In this document: positions 24,589 to 32,174 of the stretch, piece after piece
Layout: each line of letters begins with the position of its first letter
Position numbering within the stretch: position 1 is the stretch's first letter
DNA from: Alkalihalobacterium alkalinitrilicum
Lineage (GTDB): Bacteria > Bacillota > Bacilli > Bacillales > Bacillaceae_F
Direction of reading: 5' to 3'
DNA: 64,000 nucleotides
NCBI RefSeq assembly: GCF_002019605.1
Contig: NZ_KV917368.1
Location: 3,858,519 to 3,922,518, forward strand
The notes under the pieces: model-generated
What the model was told of the DNA's origin: nothing
The model's database searches: none
What the model saw: only the letters and a program-made list of their open reading frames with translations
Translations under genes and position numbers: made by a program

Positions 24589-25362
24589 ATGAACGAATGG
24601 TTAACGATAAAAGAACATATTAAGACATGGGTAAAAGAAGTAGGAAAAGAACAATTAATTCGAATGGAACAACCTTTTCAGATGAAATCGAAGTCATCTG
24701 ACATCGATTTAGTAACAGAGGTCGATGAGTGGAGTGAACAATACTTGATGGATAAAATTAAAAGTCAGTATCCTCATCATGCGATTATGACAGAAGAAAG
24801 CGGTTGGCATGAAGGACAAGCTGAGTATGAATGGGTTATCGACCCTATTGATGGTACCGTTAACTTTGCCCATCGTTTCCCATTTTTCTGTATATCGATC
24901 GGTGTAAAGTTTCAAGGAGAAACGGTGATCGGTGTTGTATACGTCCCAAAGATAGACGAAATGTATGAAGCAATCAAAGGGAGCGGAGCAACACTTAATG
25001 GAAAGCCAATTACCGTTTCAAGGACAGAACGGTTAAATCAAGCTGTTGTAGCGACGGGCTTTCCTTATGATCGTGCGACTGACCCGAATAATAATGTTAA
25101 TCATTTTAATGCGATCATTACAAAAGTTGGTGGCATCAGAAGGACAGGGAGTGCTGCTATCGATTTATGCCAAGTAGCAGCTGGTCGATTTGATGGGTAT
25201 TGGGAATTAAAACTGCAAGAGTGGGATATTTGTGCAGGCTTATTAATAATAGAAGAAGCAAATGGTAAGACGTTCAGCTATAAACAAGAAAAAGGGTATC
25301 AAGTACTTGTCGGTAATCCTGCTGTCTTTAATGAACTGAGTGGTATCCTCAATTGGGAGTAG
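24589..25362 (+). CDS. inositol monophosphatase family protein (SuhB/YktC-like)
   Basis: A 257-residue magnesium-dependent phosphatase of the IMPase superfamily. Metal ligands are E69-E70 (TEESG) and DPIDGT (85-90); the C-terminal WDICAG gives the last Asp. The substrate could be inositol-1-phosphate, NADP(H) or 3'-phosphoadenosine phosphate. It lies 24 nt after the kinase and 27 nt before ung, so the three may be cotranscribed, although no functional link is evident. ATG after AGGAGGAG. Confidence 0.88.
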   Translation: MNEWLTIKEHIKTWVKEVGKEQLIRMEQPFQMKSKSSDIDLVTEVDEWSEQYLMDKIKSQYPHHAIMTEESGWHEGQAEYEWVIDPIDGTVNFAHRFPFFCISIGVKFQGETVIGVVYVPKIDEMYEAIKGSGATLNGKPITVSRTERLNQAVVATGFPYDRATDPNNNVNHFNAIITKVGGIRRTGSAAIDLCQVAAGRFDGYWELKLQEWDICAGLLIIEEANGKTFSYKQEKGYQVLVGNPAVFNELSGILNWE

Positions 25363-25389
25363 TATGTTAACAGAAGAGGAGAGACGGTT

Positions 25390-26058
25390 TTGTTTATAGT
25401 AAAGAAAGAATGGTCTGCTGTTTTAAAAAGCGAATTTACAAAAGAATATTTTGTAAGTTTGCAGCAATTTTTAAAAGAAGAATACATCAAAGAAACGATT
25501 TTCCCAAATCAACCTGATATTTTTAATGCTTTTGAATATACGCCCTATTCTGAAGTGAAGGTCGTTATCTTAGGACAAGACCCATATCATGGACCTAACC
25601 AAGCTCACGGTTTAAGTTTTTCGGTTCAATCAGGTGAAAAGTTGCCGCCGTCGCTCAAAAACATTTACAAAGAACTTCATATCGATATCGGTTGTGACAT
25701 AGGAAAAAACGGATGCTTGGTTAAGTGGGCCGAGCAAGGAGTGCTGTTATTAAATACAGTTTTAACAGTGAAACAAGGTGAACCGAATTCACATAAAGGA
25801 ATCGGTTGGGAGACGTTTACGGATCGAGTCATTGAAAAGCTTAATGAGCGAAAAAAACCGATCGTTTTTATTTTATGGGGACGTCATGCTCAAACGAAAG
25901 AAGCGCTTATTCAAGCTCCCCATCATTATATTATTAAATCGCCACATCCAAGTCCGTTGTCGGCAAACCGAGGTTTTTTTGGAAGCAAGCCGTTCTCCAA
26001 GATCAATCGGTGGCTAATGGAAAAAGGAGAAGAGCCGATCGATTGGCAAATTGAGTAG
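25390..26058 (+). CDS. ung: uracil-DNA glycosylase
   Basis: A 222-residue family 1 UDG that removes uracil from DNA in base-excision repair. GQDPYHG (62-68) holds the catalytic Asp64, the uracil-stacking loop reads [16 protein letters not shown] follows, and HPSPLS (186-191) is the DNA-intercalation loop with catalytic His186. Start TTG 25390 behind AGAGGAGAG. In B. subtilis ung is close to ywdI-ywdK-gerQ-cwlJ; here 7.7 kb (amtB operon, pepF-type gene, a kinase) separates them. Confidence 0.95.
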   Translation: MFIVKKEWSAVLKSEFTKEYFVSLQQFLKEEYIKETIFPNQPDIFNAFEYTPYSEVKVVILGQDPYHGPNQAHGLSFSVQSGEKLPPSLKNIYKELHIDIGCDIGKNGCLVKWAEQGVLLLNTVLTVKQGEPNSHKGIGWETFTDRVIEKLNERKKPIVFILWGRHAQTKEALIQAPHHYIIKSPHPSPLSANRGFFGSKPFSKINRWLMEKGEEPIDWQIE

Positions 26059-26129
26059 GGGTTACTCCAACATATTCAGGTCAGACAAGCTCACAAAAGA
26101 CTTGTACCCTTTAAACCGAGAATTGAAAA

Positions 26130-26177
26130 AAGTTGTTCTATTCAGTAAAAATACTTACTGTTAGAACAGCTTTTTTT
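26130..26177 (+). terminator. intrinsic terminator of ung
   Basis: AAGTTGTTCTA (26130-26140) pairs with TAGAACAGCTT (26162-26172) with one wobble, an inner CAGTAA/TTACTG stem, then T7. The remaining 290 nt up to amtB hold the promoter elements listed next. Confidence 0.85.
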
Positions 26178-26367
26178 GTTTTTACTTTAACATAAATAGT
26201 AGTGGAATGAGGTAGGTATGATTTTTATAAAGATAGTGATGGCTAAAAGAAAAATTGCTATAATTAATTCCAGTTAAAGGAAAACGACCAGTAAATAGTA
26301 GAATAGACTAAGTTAATACCATTAAAAGGTAAAAACCAGTGAAACAAACAATGAAGTGTAGAAACCA

Positions 26368-26384
26368 TGTCAGATCTTCTCCCA
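26368..26384 (+). promoter_or_regulatory. GlnR/TnrA-like operator 1 of amtB
   Basis: TGTCAGATCTTCTCCCA matches TGTNA-N7-TNACA with one mismatch and shares 13 of 17 bases with operator 1 of glnA. Its centre is 37 bp before the -10 box, exactly as at glnA, about -49. Confidence 0.65.
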
Positions 26385-26412
26385 ATAATGTAGTTTCTGA
26401 AAATTGAGAATG

Positions 26413-26418
26413 TATAAT
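26413..26418 (+). promoter_or_regulatory. -10 box of the amtB promoter
   Basis: TATAAT at 26413-26418 with no recognisable -35 box, as expected for a promoter that depends on an activator such as TnrA. Start expected near 26425. Confidence 0.6.
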
Positions 26419-26433
26419 TAAGTTAACAAAAGA

Positions 26434-26450
26434 TGTTAGCTAAGCTGACG
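26434..26450 (+). promoter_or_regulatory. GlnR/TnrA-like operator 2 of amtB
   Basis: TGTTAGCTAAGCTGACG matches the consensus with one mismatch (G for A at the last base). Its centre is 29 bp after the -10 start; at glnA the figure is 30. Confidence 0.6.
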
Positions 26451-26475
26451 CAGAAACGAAGGGAGAGGTTGACAG

Positions 26476-27741
26476 ATGGAACAAATTTTAATGGATAATT
26501 TGTGGGTCATCATTGGTACTTTTTTAGTTTTACTTATGCAGGGTGGATTTATTTTACTTGAAGCAGGTTCGACTCGAATGAAAAATGCGGGTCACATCGC
26601 AGGAAAAACCATTTTCACGATTAGTCTTGGTTCAATTATTTTCTGGGCAGTAGGTTGGGGCTTCATATATGGAGATAGTGCAGGAGGGTTTATCGGAATA
26701 TCTGAATTCTTCTTCGGAGATGCTTCAGCACCAGATGGTGGATTAGCAGGATCAGTAGACTTTATGTTCCAAATGATGTTTGCACTTATTGCTTTAACGA
26801 TTGCTTTCGGTGGTTTCGCTGAGCGTGCGAAATTATCAGCTTATGTCATATTCGCTGTTTTATTCTCGGCTCTCGTATATCCAGTAGTAGCACACTGGGT
26901 TTGGGGTGATGGTTGGTTAGGAGGACTTGGTAAACAAGACTTTGCAGGTTCAACTGTTGTTCACTTAACAGGGGCAATGGCAGCTCTTGCAGCAACAATC
27001 ATTTTAAAACCACGTATTGGTAAATATAATAAGGATGGTTCATCGAACGATTTAGCAGGTCATAACCAAGTGTACACAGCTTTAGGGGTTCTTCTTCTCT
27101 GGGTAGGTTGGTTTGGATTTAACGGAGCGAGTACATTTGAAGTAGCAGATGCATTCTTTGGATATGTTCTTCTTAACACGCAATTAGCAGCAGCAGCAGG
27201 GGCAATTGCCGCGATGTTCTTAATTTGGATGATGAGTGGAAAAGCAGACGTACCAACAACATTGAACGGGGCATTAGCAGGTCTAGTTGCGATTACAGCA
27301 TCATGTGGTTTCGTAGCACCTTGGGCAGCGGTTATTATCGGTATCATTGGTGGATTGATTGTGGTAGTTAGTATGAAAATCTTTGATCGTGCGAAAATTG
27401 ATGATCCGATCTTCGCCTTATCTGTTCACGGTATGGCAGGGATTTGGGGCACACTTTCAACTGGTTTCTTTGCAGTACCAGCATTATCAACTGAAATTGG
27501 CTGGGGTCAAGCTGGATTATTTTACGGTGGTGGATTTACACAATTAGGTGTTCAAACGTTAGGTGTTGTCGCTGGTGGTATATACGCATTTGTTGTATCA
27601 TTTGCTATCCTATTCGTAATGAACAAAGTAATGGGAGGACTTCGTGTAACGGAAGAAGAAGAAATTATGGGTCTAGACATCAGTGAACATGGAAGCTATG
27701 GTTACCCTGAAAACATGTCTAATGAGAAAACAGGCGCATAA
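26476..27741 (+). CDS. amtB: ammonium transporter AmtB/NrgA
   Basis: A 421-residue Amt-family channel with 11 hydrophobic segments. The pore twin histidines are H163 (VVHLTGAM) and H318 (SVHGMAGIWGT); N-terminal GGFILLEAG and the C-terminal ITEEEE-like GLRVTEEEEIMGLD are typical. It admits ammonium under nitrogen limitation. In B. subtilis and most bacteria a PII gene (glnK) follows, but here the next genes are a DUF294 nucleotidyltransferase, an exonuclease and a GlnR-like regulator. ATG 26476 after GGGAGAGG. Confidence 0.96.
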   Translation: MEQILMDNLWVIIGTFLVLLMQGGFILLEAGSTRMKNAGHIAGKTIFTISLGSIIFWAVGWGFIYGDSAGGFIGISEFFFGDASAPDGGLAGSVDFMFQMMFALIALTIAFGGFAERAKLSAYVIFAVLFSALVYPVVAHWVWGDGWLGGLGKQDFAGSTVVHLTGAMAALAATIILKPRIGKYNKDGSSNDLAGHNQVYTALGVLLLWVGWFGFNGASTFEVADAFFGYVLLNTQLAAAAGAIAAMFLIWMMSGKADVPTTLNGALAGLVAITASCGFVAPWAAVIIGIIGGLIVVVSMKIFDRAKIDDPIFALSVHGMAGIWGTLSTGFFAVPALSTEIGWGQAGLFYGGGFTQLGVQTLGVVAGGIYAFVVSFAILFVMNKVMGGLRVTEEEEIMGLDISEHGSYGYPENMSNEKTGA

Positions 27742-27760
27742 GATTGGGTGGTGAAACCAC

Positions 27761-28747
27761 ATGAGGCAACCTGTCGTTGAAACGTATGAACAGCTCAACA
27801 TATGGAGAACTTCATATATTCAACAGGTTAAGTATGATCATACGAAGTTAAATGACTTTCACGATCAACTCATAAAGCGAACGGTGAAATTAGCAATTGA
27901 AAGAATAACAAGTGAGTGGGGCCCTCCCCCTACTCACTTTGCTTTCTTTATGATGGGAAGCGCGGCTCGCTTTGAACAAGCAATATGGAGCGATCAAGAT
28001 CATGGTCTCGTATTTGAATCAGAACATAATCAAGAAAATGAGTACTTTTTAAAATTAGGAAATGAAATTTCAAGCGGTCTTGAACGTGTTGGGTACGTTA
28101 AATGCGATGGTTTCGTGATGGCTTCGAATAAGCGATGGTGTAAACCTTTTTCATCATGGGAATTGCAGCTTCAAGATTGGATGGATGAGGAGAGTTTTGA
28201 GACATTGCGCCATTTACTTACATTTTTTGACTCAAGAGTATTTATTGGCGAGCCTCGTTTACTTGAAAACTTGAAAGAAGTGATTTTTGCCGAACTTAAG
28301 AAAAACCCTGCGCTCATTCAACGGTTTTATGACAATGTTGAACGACGTAAAAAAGCGATTGGGATTTTCGGACAATTGCTTTTAGAATCTTACGGTCCTC
28401 ATTCTAACGTTATTCATTTAAAAAATACCGTTCTCTTTCCGTATGTAAATTCGTTAAGGCTATTAGCCTTACAAGAAAAAATAAAGAGTCCTCAAACGTT
28501 AGCGAGATTTGAAGAACTTCCTGAGAGCCTTAATGAGGTTAAACAATTAAAGGAAACATTTCAAAAGCTTCTTCAATTTCGGCTCCGTTTCCAGGGAAAT
28601 GAAAAAAGCTATGAAACTATTCATCTATTAAAAGTCCATATGTTATCACCTTCCGACAAAGAAGAGCTTAAAGGTTACATTAAAGACGGTGCTCGCCTTT
28701 ACAAACTAACAAAAAGACACATCGATAAAGGGTGTGGCATGAAGTGA
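27761..28747 (+). CDS. DUF294-type nucleotidyltransferase (GlnD N-domain-like)
   Basis: A 328-residue protein with a putative nucleotidyltransferase domain: GSAARFEQ (66-73) and SDQDHGLVF (77-85) are the GSxxRxE and DxD motifs that bind Mg-NTP, as in the uridylyltransferase domain of GlnD. The C-terminal 180 residues are helical and match the DUF294_C substrate-binding type. Such proteins are sometimes fused to CBS domains; none is present here. No target is known. Being directly after amtB (19 nt) suggests modification of a nitrogen-signalling protein or nucleotide, which is inference only. ATG 27761 with a GGTGG upstream. Confidence 0.85.
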   Translation: MRQPVVETYEQLNIWRTSYIQQVKYDHTKLNDFHDQLIKRTVKLAIERITSEWGPPPTHFAFFMMGSAARFEQAIWSDQDHGLVFESEHNQENEYFLKLGNEISSGLERVGYVKCDGFVMASNKRWCKPFSSWELQLQDWMDEESFETLRHLLTFFDSRVFIGEPRLLENLKEVIFAELKKNPALIQRFYDNVERRKKAIGIFGQLLLESYGPHSNVIHLKNTVLFPYVNSLRLLALQEKIKSPQTLARFEELPESLNEVKQLKETFQKLLQFRLRFQGNEKSYETIHLLKVHMLSPSDKEELKGYIKDGARLYKLTKRHIDKGCGMK

Positions 28748-29469
28748 TTAATAATATGATCCAATATGTGAAGCAGCTGTCAGGAAAATTAAGTCCAAAT
28801 GTATATACAGCGGTTCAGCAACAATCTAATGCTGCGCAGCTGGCGTATATGAGACAACTTCAAAAAGAGTTAAAAAAGCAAAGTGTGTTAAACCAATCAT
28901 TTGATGATTTAGAAGTTGTTATTTTTGATATTGAAACAACGGGGTTTTACCCTGATCGCGGGGATAAGATTATTTCAATCGGTGCTGTAAAAGTAAAAGG
29001 AACATCGATGGTAGACGCTGATGGGTATTACTCATTAGTGCATCATGATCAGCCACTATCAGAAGAAGTTGCTTCGCTAACAGGCCTAAAAAGTGAACAT
29101 TTACAAGTAGCACCAACGATTGATAAAGTACTTGATACGTTTTTCAAATATGTAGAAGGTCGTACGTTAGTTGCTCACCACGCTCAACATGAAAAAGCAT
29201 TTATGCAACATGTTTCATGGCACATTTTAAGGACGAACTTTATCCACCGTGTCATAGATACATCGTTTCTAATAAAAATAACATCTCCTAATCAGAGCTT
29301 AGTAACATTAGATGAATGTTGTCACTTTTACAATGTCCCTATTTCGTCCCGCCATCATGCGTTAGAGGATGCTAAAATGACAGCGGAACTATGGATTAGA
29401 AATGTAGAAAAAGTGCAACAACTAGGATTTCAGACATTACAAGAGGTATATACTGAATTAGCCAAATAA
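28744..29469 (+). CDS. DnaQ-like 3'-5' exonuclease
   Basis: A DEDDh-type exonuclease of 241 residues: ExoI FDIETTGF (D62, E64), ExoII around LVAHHAQHEKAFM, and ExoIII HHALEDAKMTAELW. An N-terminal helix-rich region of about 55 residues precedes the nuclease fold. I prefer the GTG at 28744, which overlaps the previous stop as GTGA; a GTG at 28732 is also possible. Linkage of DUF294 nucleotidyltransferases with DnaQ-like exonucleases is recurrent in bacteria (recalled), but the reason is unknown. Confidence 0.85.
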   Translation: MINNMIQYVKQLSGKLSPNVYTAVQQQSNAAQLAYMRQLQKELKKQSVLNQSFDDLEVVIFDIETTGFYPDRGDKIISIGAVKVKGTSMVDADGYYSLVHHDQPLSEEVASLTGLKSEHLQVAPTIDKVLDTFFKYVEGRTLVAHHAQHEKAFMQHVSWHILRTNFIHRVIDTSFLIKITSPNQSLVTLDECCHFYNVPISSRHHALEDAKMTAELWIRNVEKVQQLGFQTLQEVYTELAK

Positions 29470-29511
29470 ACCAAAATGTCTTTACATTACAGAGCTAAAA
29501 GGAGGGAGGGG

Positions 29512-29865
29512 ATGAATAAAAATTTCCCTCGTCATGTCGCGATTTTCCCAATTAGTGTTGTCAAGGAGATGACTCAGTTAACAGCAAGGCAAATTCGTTA
29601 CTATGAAGAGCAAGGACTTATAAAACCTGCTCGTAATGAAGGAAACCAACGAATTTTTTCACTTAATGATATTGACCGATTTATCGAAATTAAATCACTC
29701 ATTGATCAAGGAGTAAATATTGCAGGGATTAAAGCGATCTTTTTTTCGAAGTATCAAGATCAGGAAAATGTCATACCGAAACAAAATGAACGTTCCATGC
29801 TGCGTTTCTCGGATAAAGAATGGGATGATTTAATTGAAAAATATCGAACAGGTGGCTTTTCATAA
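29512..29865 (+). CDS. GlnR/TnrA-type MerR regulator, short C-terminus
   Basis: A 117-residue MerR-family protein. Its DNA-binding half (about 11-75) has TARQIRYYEEQGLIKPAR, followed by QRIFSLNDIDRFIEIKSLIDQGV in overlapping segments, very close to B. subtilis GlnR and less so to TnrA. After that it is short: the long GlnR C-terminal tail, which is autoinhibitory and contacts glutamine synthetase, is reduced to SDKEWDDLIEKYRTGGFS. ATG 29512 follows AAAAGGAGGGAGG; twelve upstream codons from 29476 overlap that site. As last gene of the amtB operon it may bind the TGTNA-N7-TNACA boxes at amtB and glnA. Whether it is the only or a third GlnR-type protein cannot be seen. Confidence 0.88.
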   Translation: MNKNFPRHVAIFPISVVKEMTQLTARQIRYYEEQGLIKPARNEGNQRIFSLNDIDRFIEIKSLIDQGVNIAGIKAIFFSKYQDQENVIPKQNERSMLRFSDKEWDDLIEKYRTGGFS

Positions 29866-29881
29866 TAAAGGTTAAATGATG

Positions 29882-29910
29882 TAGGCTCGGGAAACTGGGT
29901 CTATTTTTTA
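29882..29910 (+). terminator. probable terminator of the amtB operon
   Basis: TAGGCTC (29882-29888) pairs with GGGTCTA (29897-29903), with two G-T wobbles, followed by a T6 run. The rest of the gap to 30131 shows no ORF. Confidence 0.55.
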
Positions 29911-30131
29911 TGGCTAGTAAAGTTATGTGTTTGACTAGTGATTTTGTGCGCTTCTTCAAAGAGTTTAGTGTTTTTAGTTTTCTATAAAAGTTAGTATATA
30001 GGTCATAATAATGAAGGCGGCCATTCAAGTAAGCGTAAAAAAAGAATTTTAATATATTTTCTTTTAACTTTAAGAGGAATTATTGTAAAATATTTAGAGT
30101 GACGAAATAAACTGATAGAGGAGTAGTACGC

Positions 30132-31910
30132 ATGCAAACAACTTATAATCAATTGTGGGATTTGGATAGTATTTTTCCAGGTGGAAGTGAGTCAACACAA
30201 TTAAAATCGTTTATAAAAGAAACAAAAGATGAGATAACAGCACTTGAACAATCACTCGAACAACTAAATGACGTACATAAAGAAAAGCAAACAATGGTTA
30301 ATATTATACAAACAACTCAACAAGTTGCGGCTAAAGTAAGGGAAGTTGGTGCATTTATTGGTTGCCTAACTGCACAAAACGCAGCAGATAAAAAAGCTAT
30401 TCAATTGAGTGGTTCTGCTAAAGAGCTTTCTGCTATGTATCAAGGTGTGTTAACGAGTATCGATGAAAAAGTAATGCAATTTGATGAAATGGAATGGAAG
30501 GCACTAATTGAAGAGCATTTTGAAAGCGTTGCATTTTATTTAACGGAAAGAACGCAACGAGCAAAAGATAAGCTGTCACCAGCAGAAGAGAAGCTAGCGC
30601 AAAAGTTAACGACGAGTGGTTATCATGCCTGGGCCGATATGTATAATGCGCTAGTAAACAGCATGAAAATTACGTTTGAGGATAATGGGGAATCAGAAGA
30701 ATTATCGGTAGGTCAAGCAGAGAACAAATTAGCAAACAGTGACCGCAATGTACGGAAGGATGCATTTGAAAAATGGGAACAAACATGGTCGGAGAAAGAG
30801 GATCTTTTTGCTACGACGATTAATCATCTTGCAGGCTTTAGACTAGGGCTTTACGAAAAAAGAGGTTGGACGAATGTATTAAAAGAACCATTAGAAATTA
30901 ATCGAATGTCAGAAGCGACATTAAAAGCAATGTGGGATACGATTACAGCAAATAAATCACGTTTTCTGCCATATTTAGAGCGCAAGGCTAAGCATTTAGG
31001 CATTGAAAAATTAGCTTGGTATGATGTCCATGCACCGATAGGAAGTACAAGTTCAACGATTCCTTATGAAGAAGCAGCTGAAACGATTATTGAGCAGTTT
31101 GGCAAGTTTAGCCCCAAAATGGCGGAGTTTACGAAAATGGCGTTTGAGAAAAATTGGGTAGAAGCAGAAAATCGCCCTGGAAAAAGACCAGGAGCTTTTT
31201 GTACAACTTTACCCGCTAGTGGTGAGACGCGAGTTTTTATGACTTATAGTGGCAGTGCATCGAATGTATCGACGTTAGCCCATGAATTAGGGCATGCATA
31301 CCATGCATACGTAATGCGTGATATGCCGAACTTTGCGCAGTCTTATGCAATGAATGTGGCTGAAACAGCGTCTACATTTGCTGAACTTATTGTGAGTGAT
31401 GCAGCGGTACAACAAGCGAAGTCTGATGAGGAAAAATTAGTACTCATCGAAAGTAAACTCGGCCGGGGGATTGCCTTCTTTATGAATATTCATGCTCGTT
31501 TCTTATTTGAAACGAGATTTTATGAGAAGAGAAAAGAAGGATTGCTTTCAGCGAACGAATTAAGCGAACTTATGGTAGAGGCACAAAAAGAAGCATATTG
31601 CGATTCGTTATCAGAGTATCACCCACATTTTTGGGCGGCGAAACAACACTTTCATATTACAGGTGTTCCGTTTTATAACTTCCCTTATACATTTGGCTAC
31701 TTATTTAGTCTTGGTGTTTATGCGCATGCGCTTGAACAAGGAGCTTCATTTGAAGATGGCTATATTGAGCTATTACGAGATACAGGAAGTATGAATGTTG
31801 AAGAATTAGCACAGAAGCATTTAAATGTCGACTTAACGAAGGCTGACTTTTGGCAAAAAGCCATTGATCTTGTCGTCAAGGATGTAGAAGAATTTATGCA
31901 AATGACATAA
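30132..31910 (+). CDS. M3 family oligoendopeptidase (PepF type)
   Basis: A 592-residue cytosolic zinc peptidase. HELGHAYH gives the HExxH ligands H384 and H388 with catalytic E385, and NVAETASTFAE downstream supplies the third ligand. Length and the N-terminal half match the TIGR02290 group rather than the ~670-residue PepF of B. subtilis YjbG. It hydrolyses oligopeptides of roughly 7-17 residues. Monocistronic. ATG 30132 after TAGAGGAG. Confidence 0.92.
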   Translation: MQTTYNQLWDLDSIFPGGSESTQLKSFIKETKDEITALEQSLEQLNDVHKEKQTMVNIIQTTQQVAAKVREVGAFIGCLTAQNAADKKAIQLSGSAKELSAMYQGVLTSIDEKVMQFDEMEWKALIEEHFESVAFYLTERTQRAKDKLSPAEEKLAQKLTTSGYHAWADMYNALVNSMKITFEDNGESEELSVGQAENKLANSDRNVRKDAFEKWEQTWSEKEDLFATTINHLAGFRLGLYEKRGWTNVLKEPLEINRMSEATLKAMWDTITANKSRFLPYLERKAKHLGIEKLAWYDVHAPIGSTSSTIPYEEAAETIIEQFGKFSPKMAEFTKMAFEKNWVEAENRPGKRPGAFCTTLPASGETRVFMTYSGSASNVSTLAHELGHAYHAYVMRDMPNFAQSYAMNVAETASTFAELIVSDAAVQQAKSDEEKLVLIESKLGRGIAFFMNIHARFLFETRFYEKRKEGLLSANELSELMVEAQKEAYCDSLSEYHPHFWAAKQHFHITGVPFYNFPYTFGYLFSLGVYAHALEQGASFEDGYIELLRDTGSMNVEELAQKHLNVDLTKADFWQKAIDLVVKDVEEFMQMT

Positions 31911-31920
31911 GGAATTGCTG

Positions 31921-31961
31921 CCAGGAATCTTTAGTGTACTAAAGGTGCCTGGTCTTTTTTT
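31921..31961 (+). terminator. intrinsic terminator (GGTGCC repeat family)
   Basis: CCAGG (31921-31925) and CTTTAGT (31929-31935) pair with ACTAAAG (31938-31944) and CCTGG (31948-31952) across a 3-nt internal loop, followed by CTTTTTTT. The AAAGGTGCCTGG arm is shared with the elements at 4767, 39102 and 62487. Confidence 0.85.
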
Positions 31962-31968
31962 ATTGATG

Positions 31969-32132
31969 TTTAACTGGCGCTAGACTCTCACTTCAAGACT
32001 TTGAGTTAACAAGAAAGACGGAGTGGAGTTTGAATGAACACAGACTAAGAACGTTACGTCCTGTGACAACGTATGTGTGACCAGCATCGTGTGGGGATGA
32101 AAAAACCACGACTCAATGAAGTTTCACTTTAT
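31969..32132. repeat. dispersed intergenic repeat, copy 2
   Basis: Left end TTTAACTGGCGCTAGACTC and right end GAAGTTTCACTTTAT as in the other copies. The inner part (GAATGAACACAGACTAAGAA, then ACGTCCTGTGACAACGTATG and GCATCGTGTGGG) aligns with the copy at 37701. The element runs up to the extended -10 of the kinase promoter. Confidence 0.65.
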
Positions 32133-32140
32133 GCTATAAT
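32132..32140 (+). promoter_or_regulatory. extended -10 promoter of the PAS kinase gene
   Basis: TGCTATAAT is a perfect extended -10 (TGn-TATAAT) at the right edge of the repeat. Transcription would start near 32147, after the upstream in-frame ATG at 32073 but before the start chosen at 32175. Confidence 0.6.
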
Positions 32141-32174
32141 AGAGGAAAATCTTGTCGAAAATTGGAGTTTAAGC

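Noticed and set aside
26405-26430. GlnR/TnrA box at TGTATAATTAAG...
   Set aside because: The fifth base and the spacing do not fit TGTNA-N7-TNACA; the sequence is better explained as the -10 box.
32073-32174. N-terminal extension of the PAS kinase from ATG 32073
   Set aside because: These codons lie in dispersed repeat DNA and upstream of the predicted transcription start.
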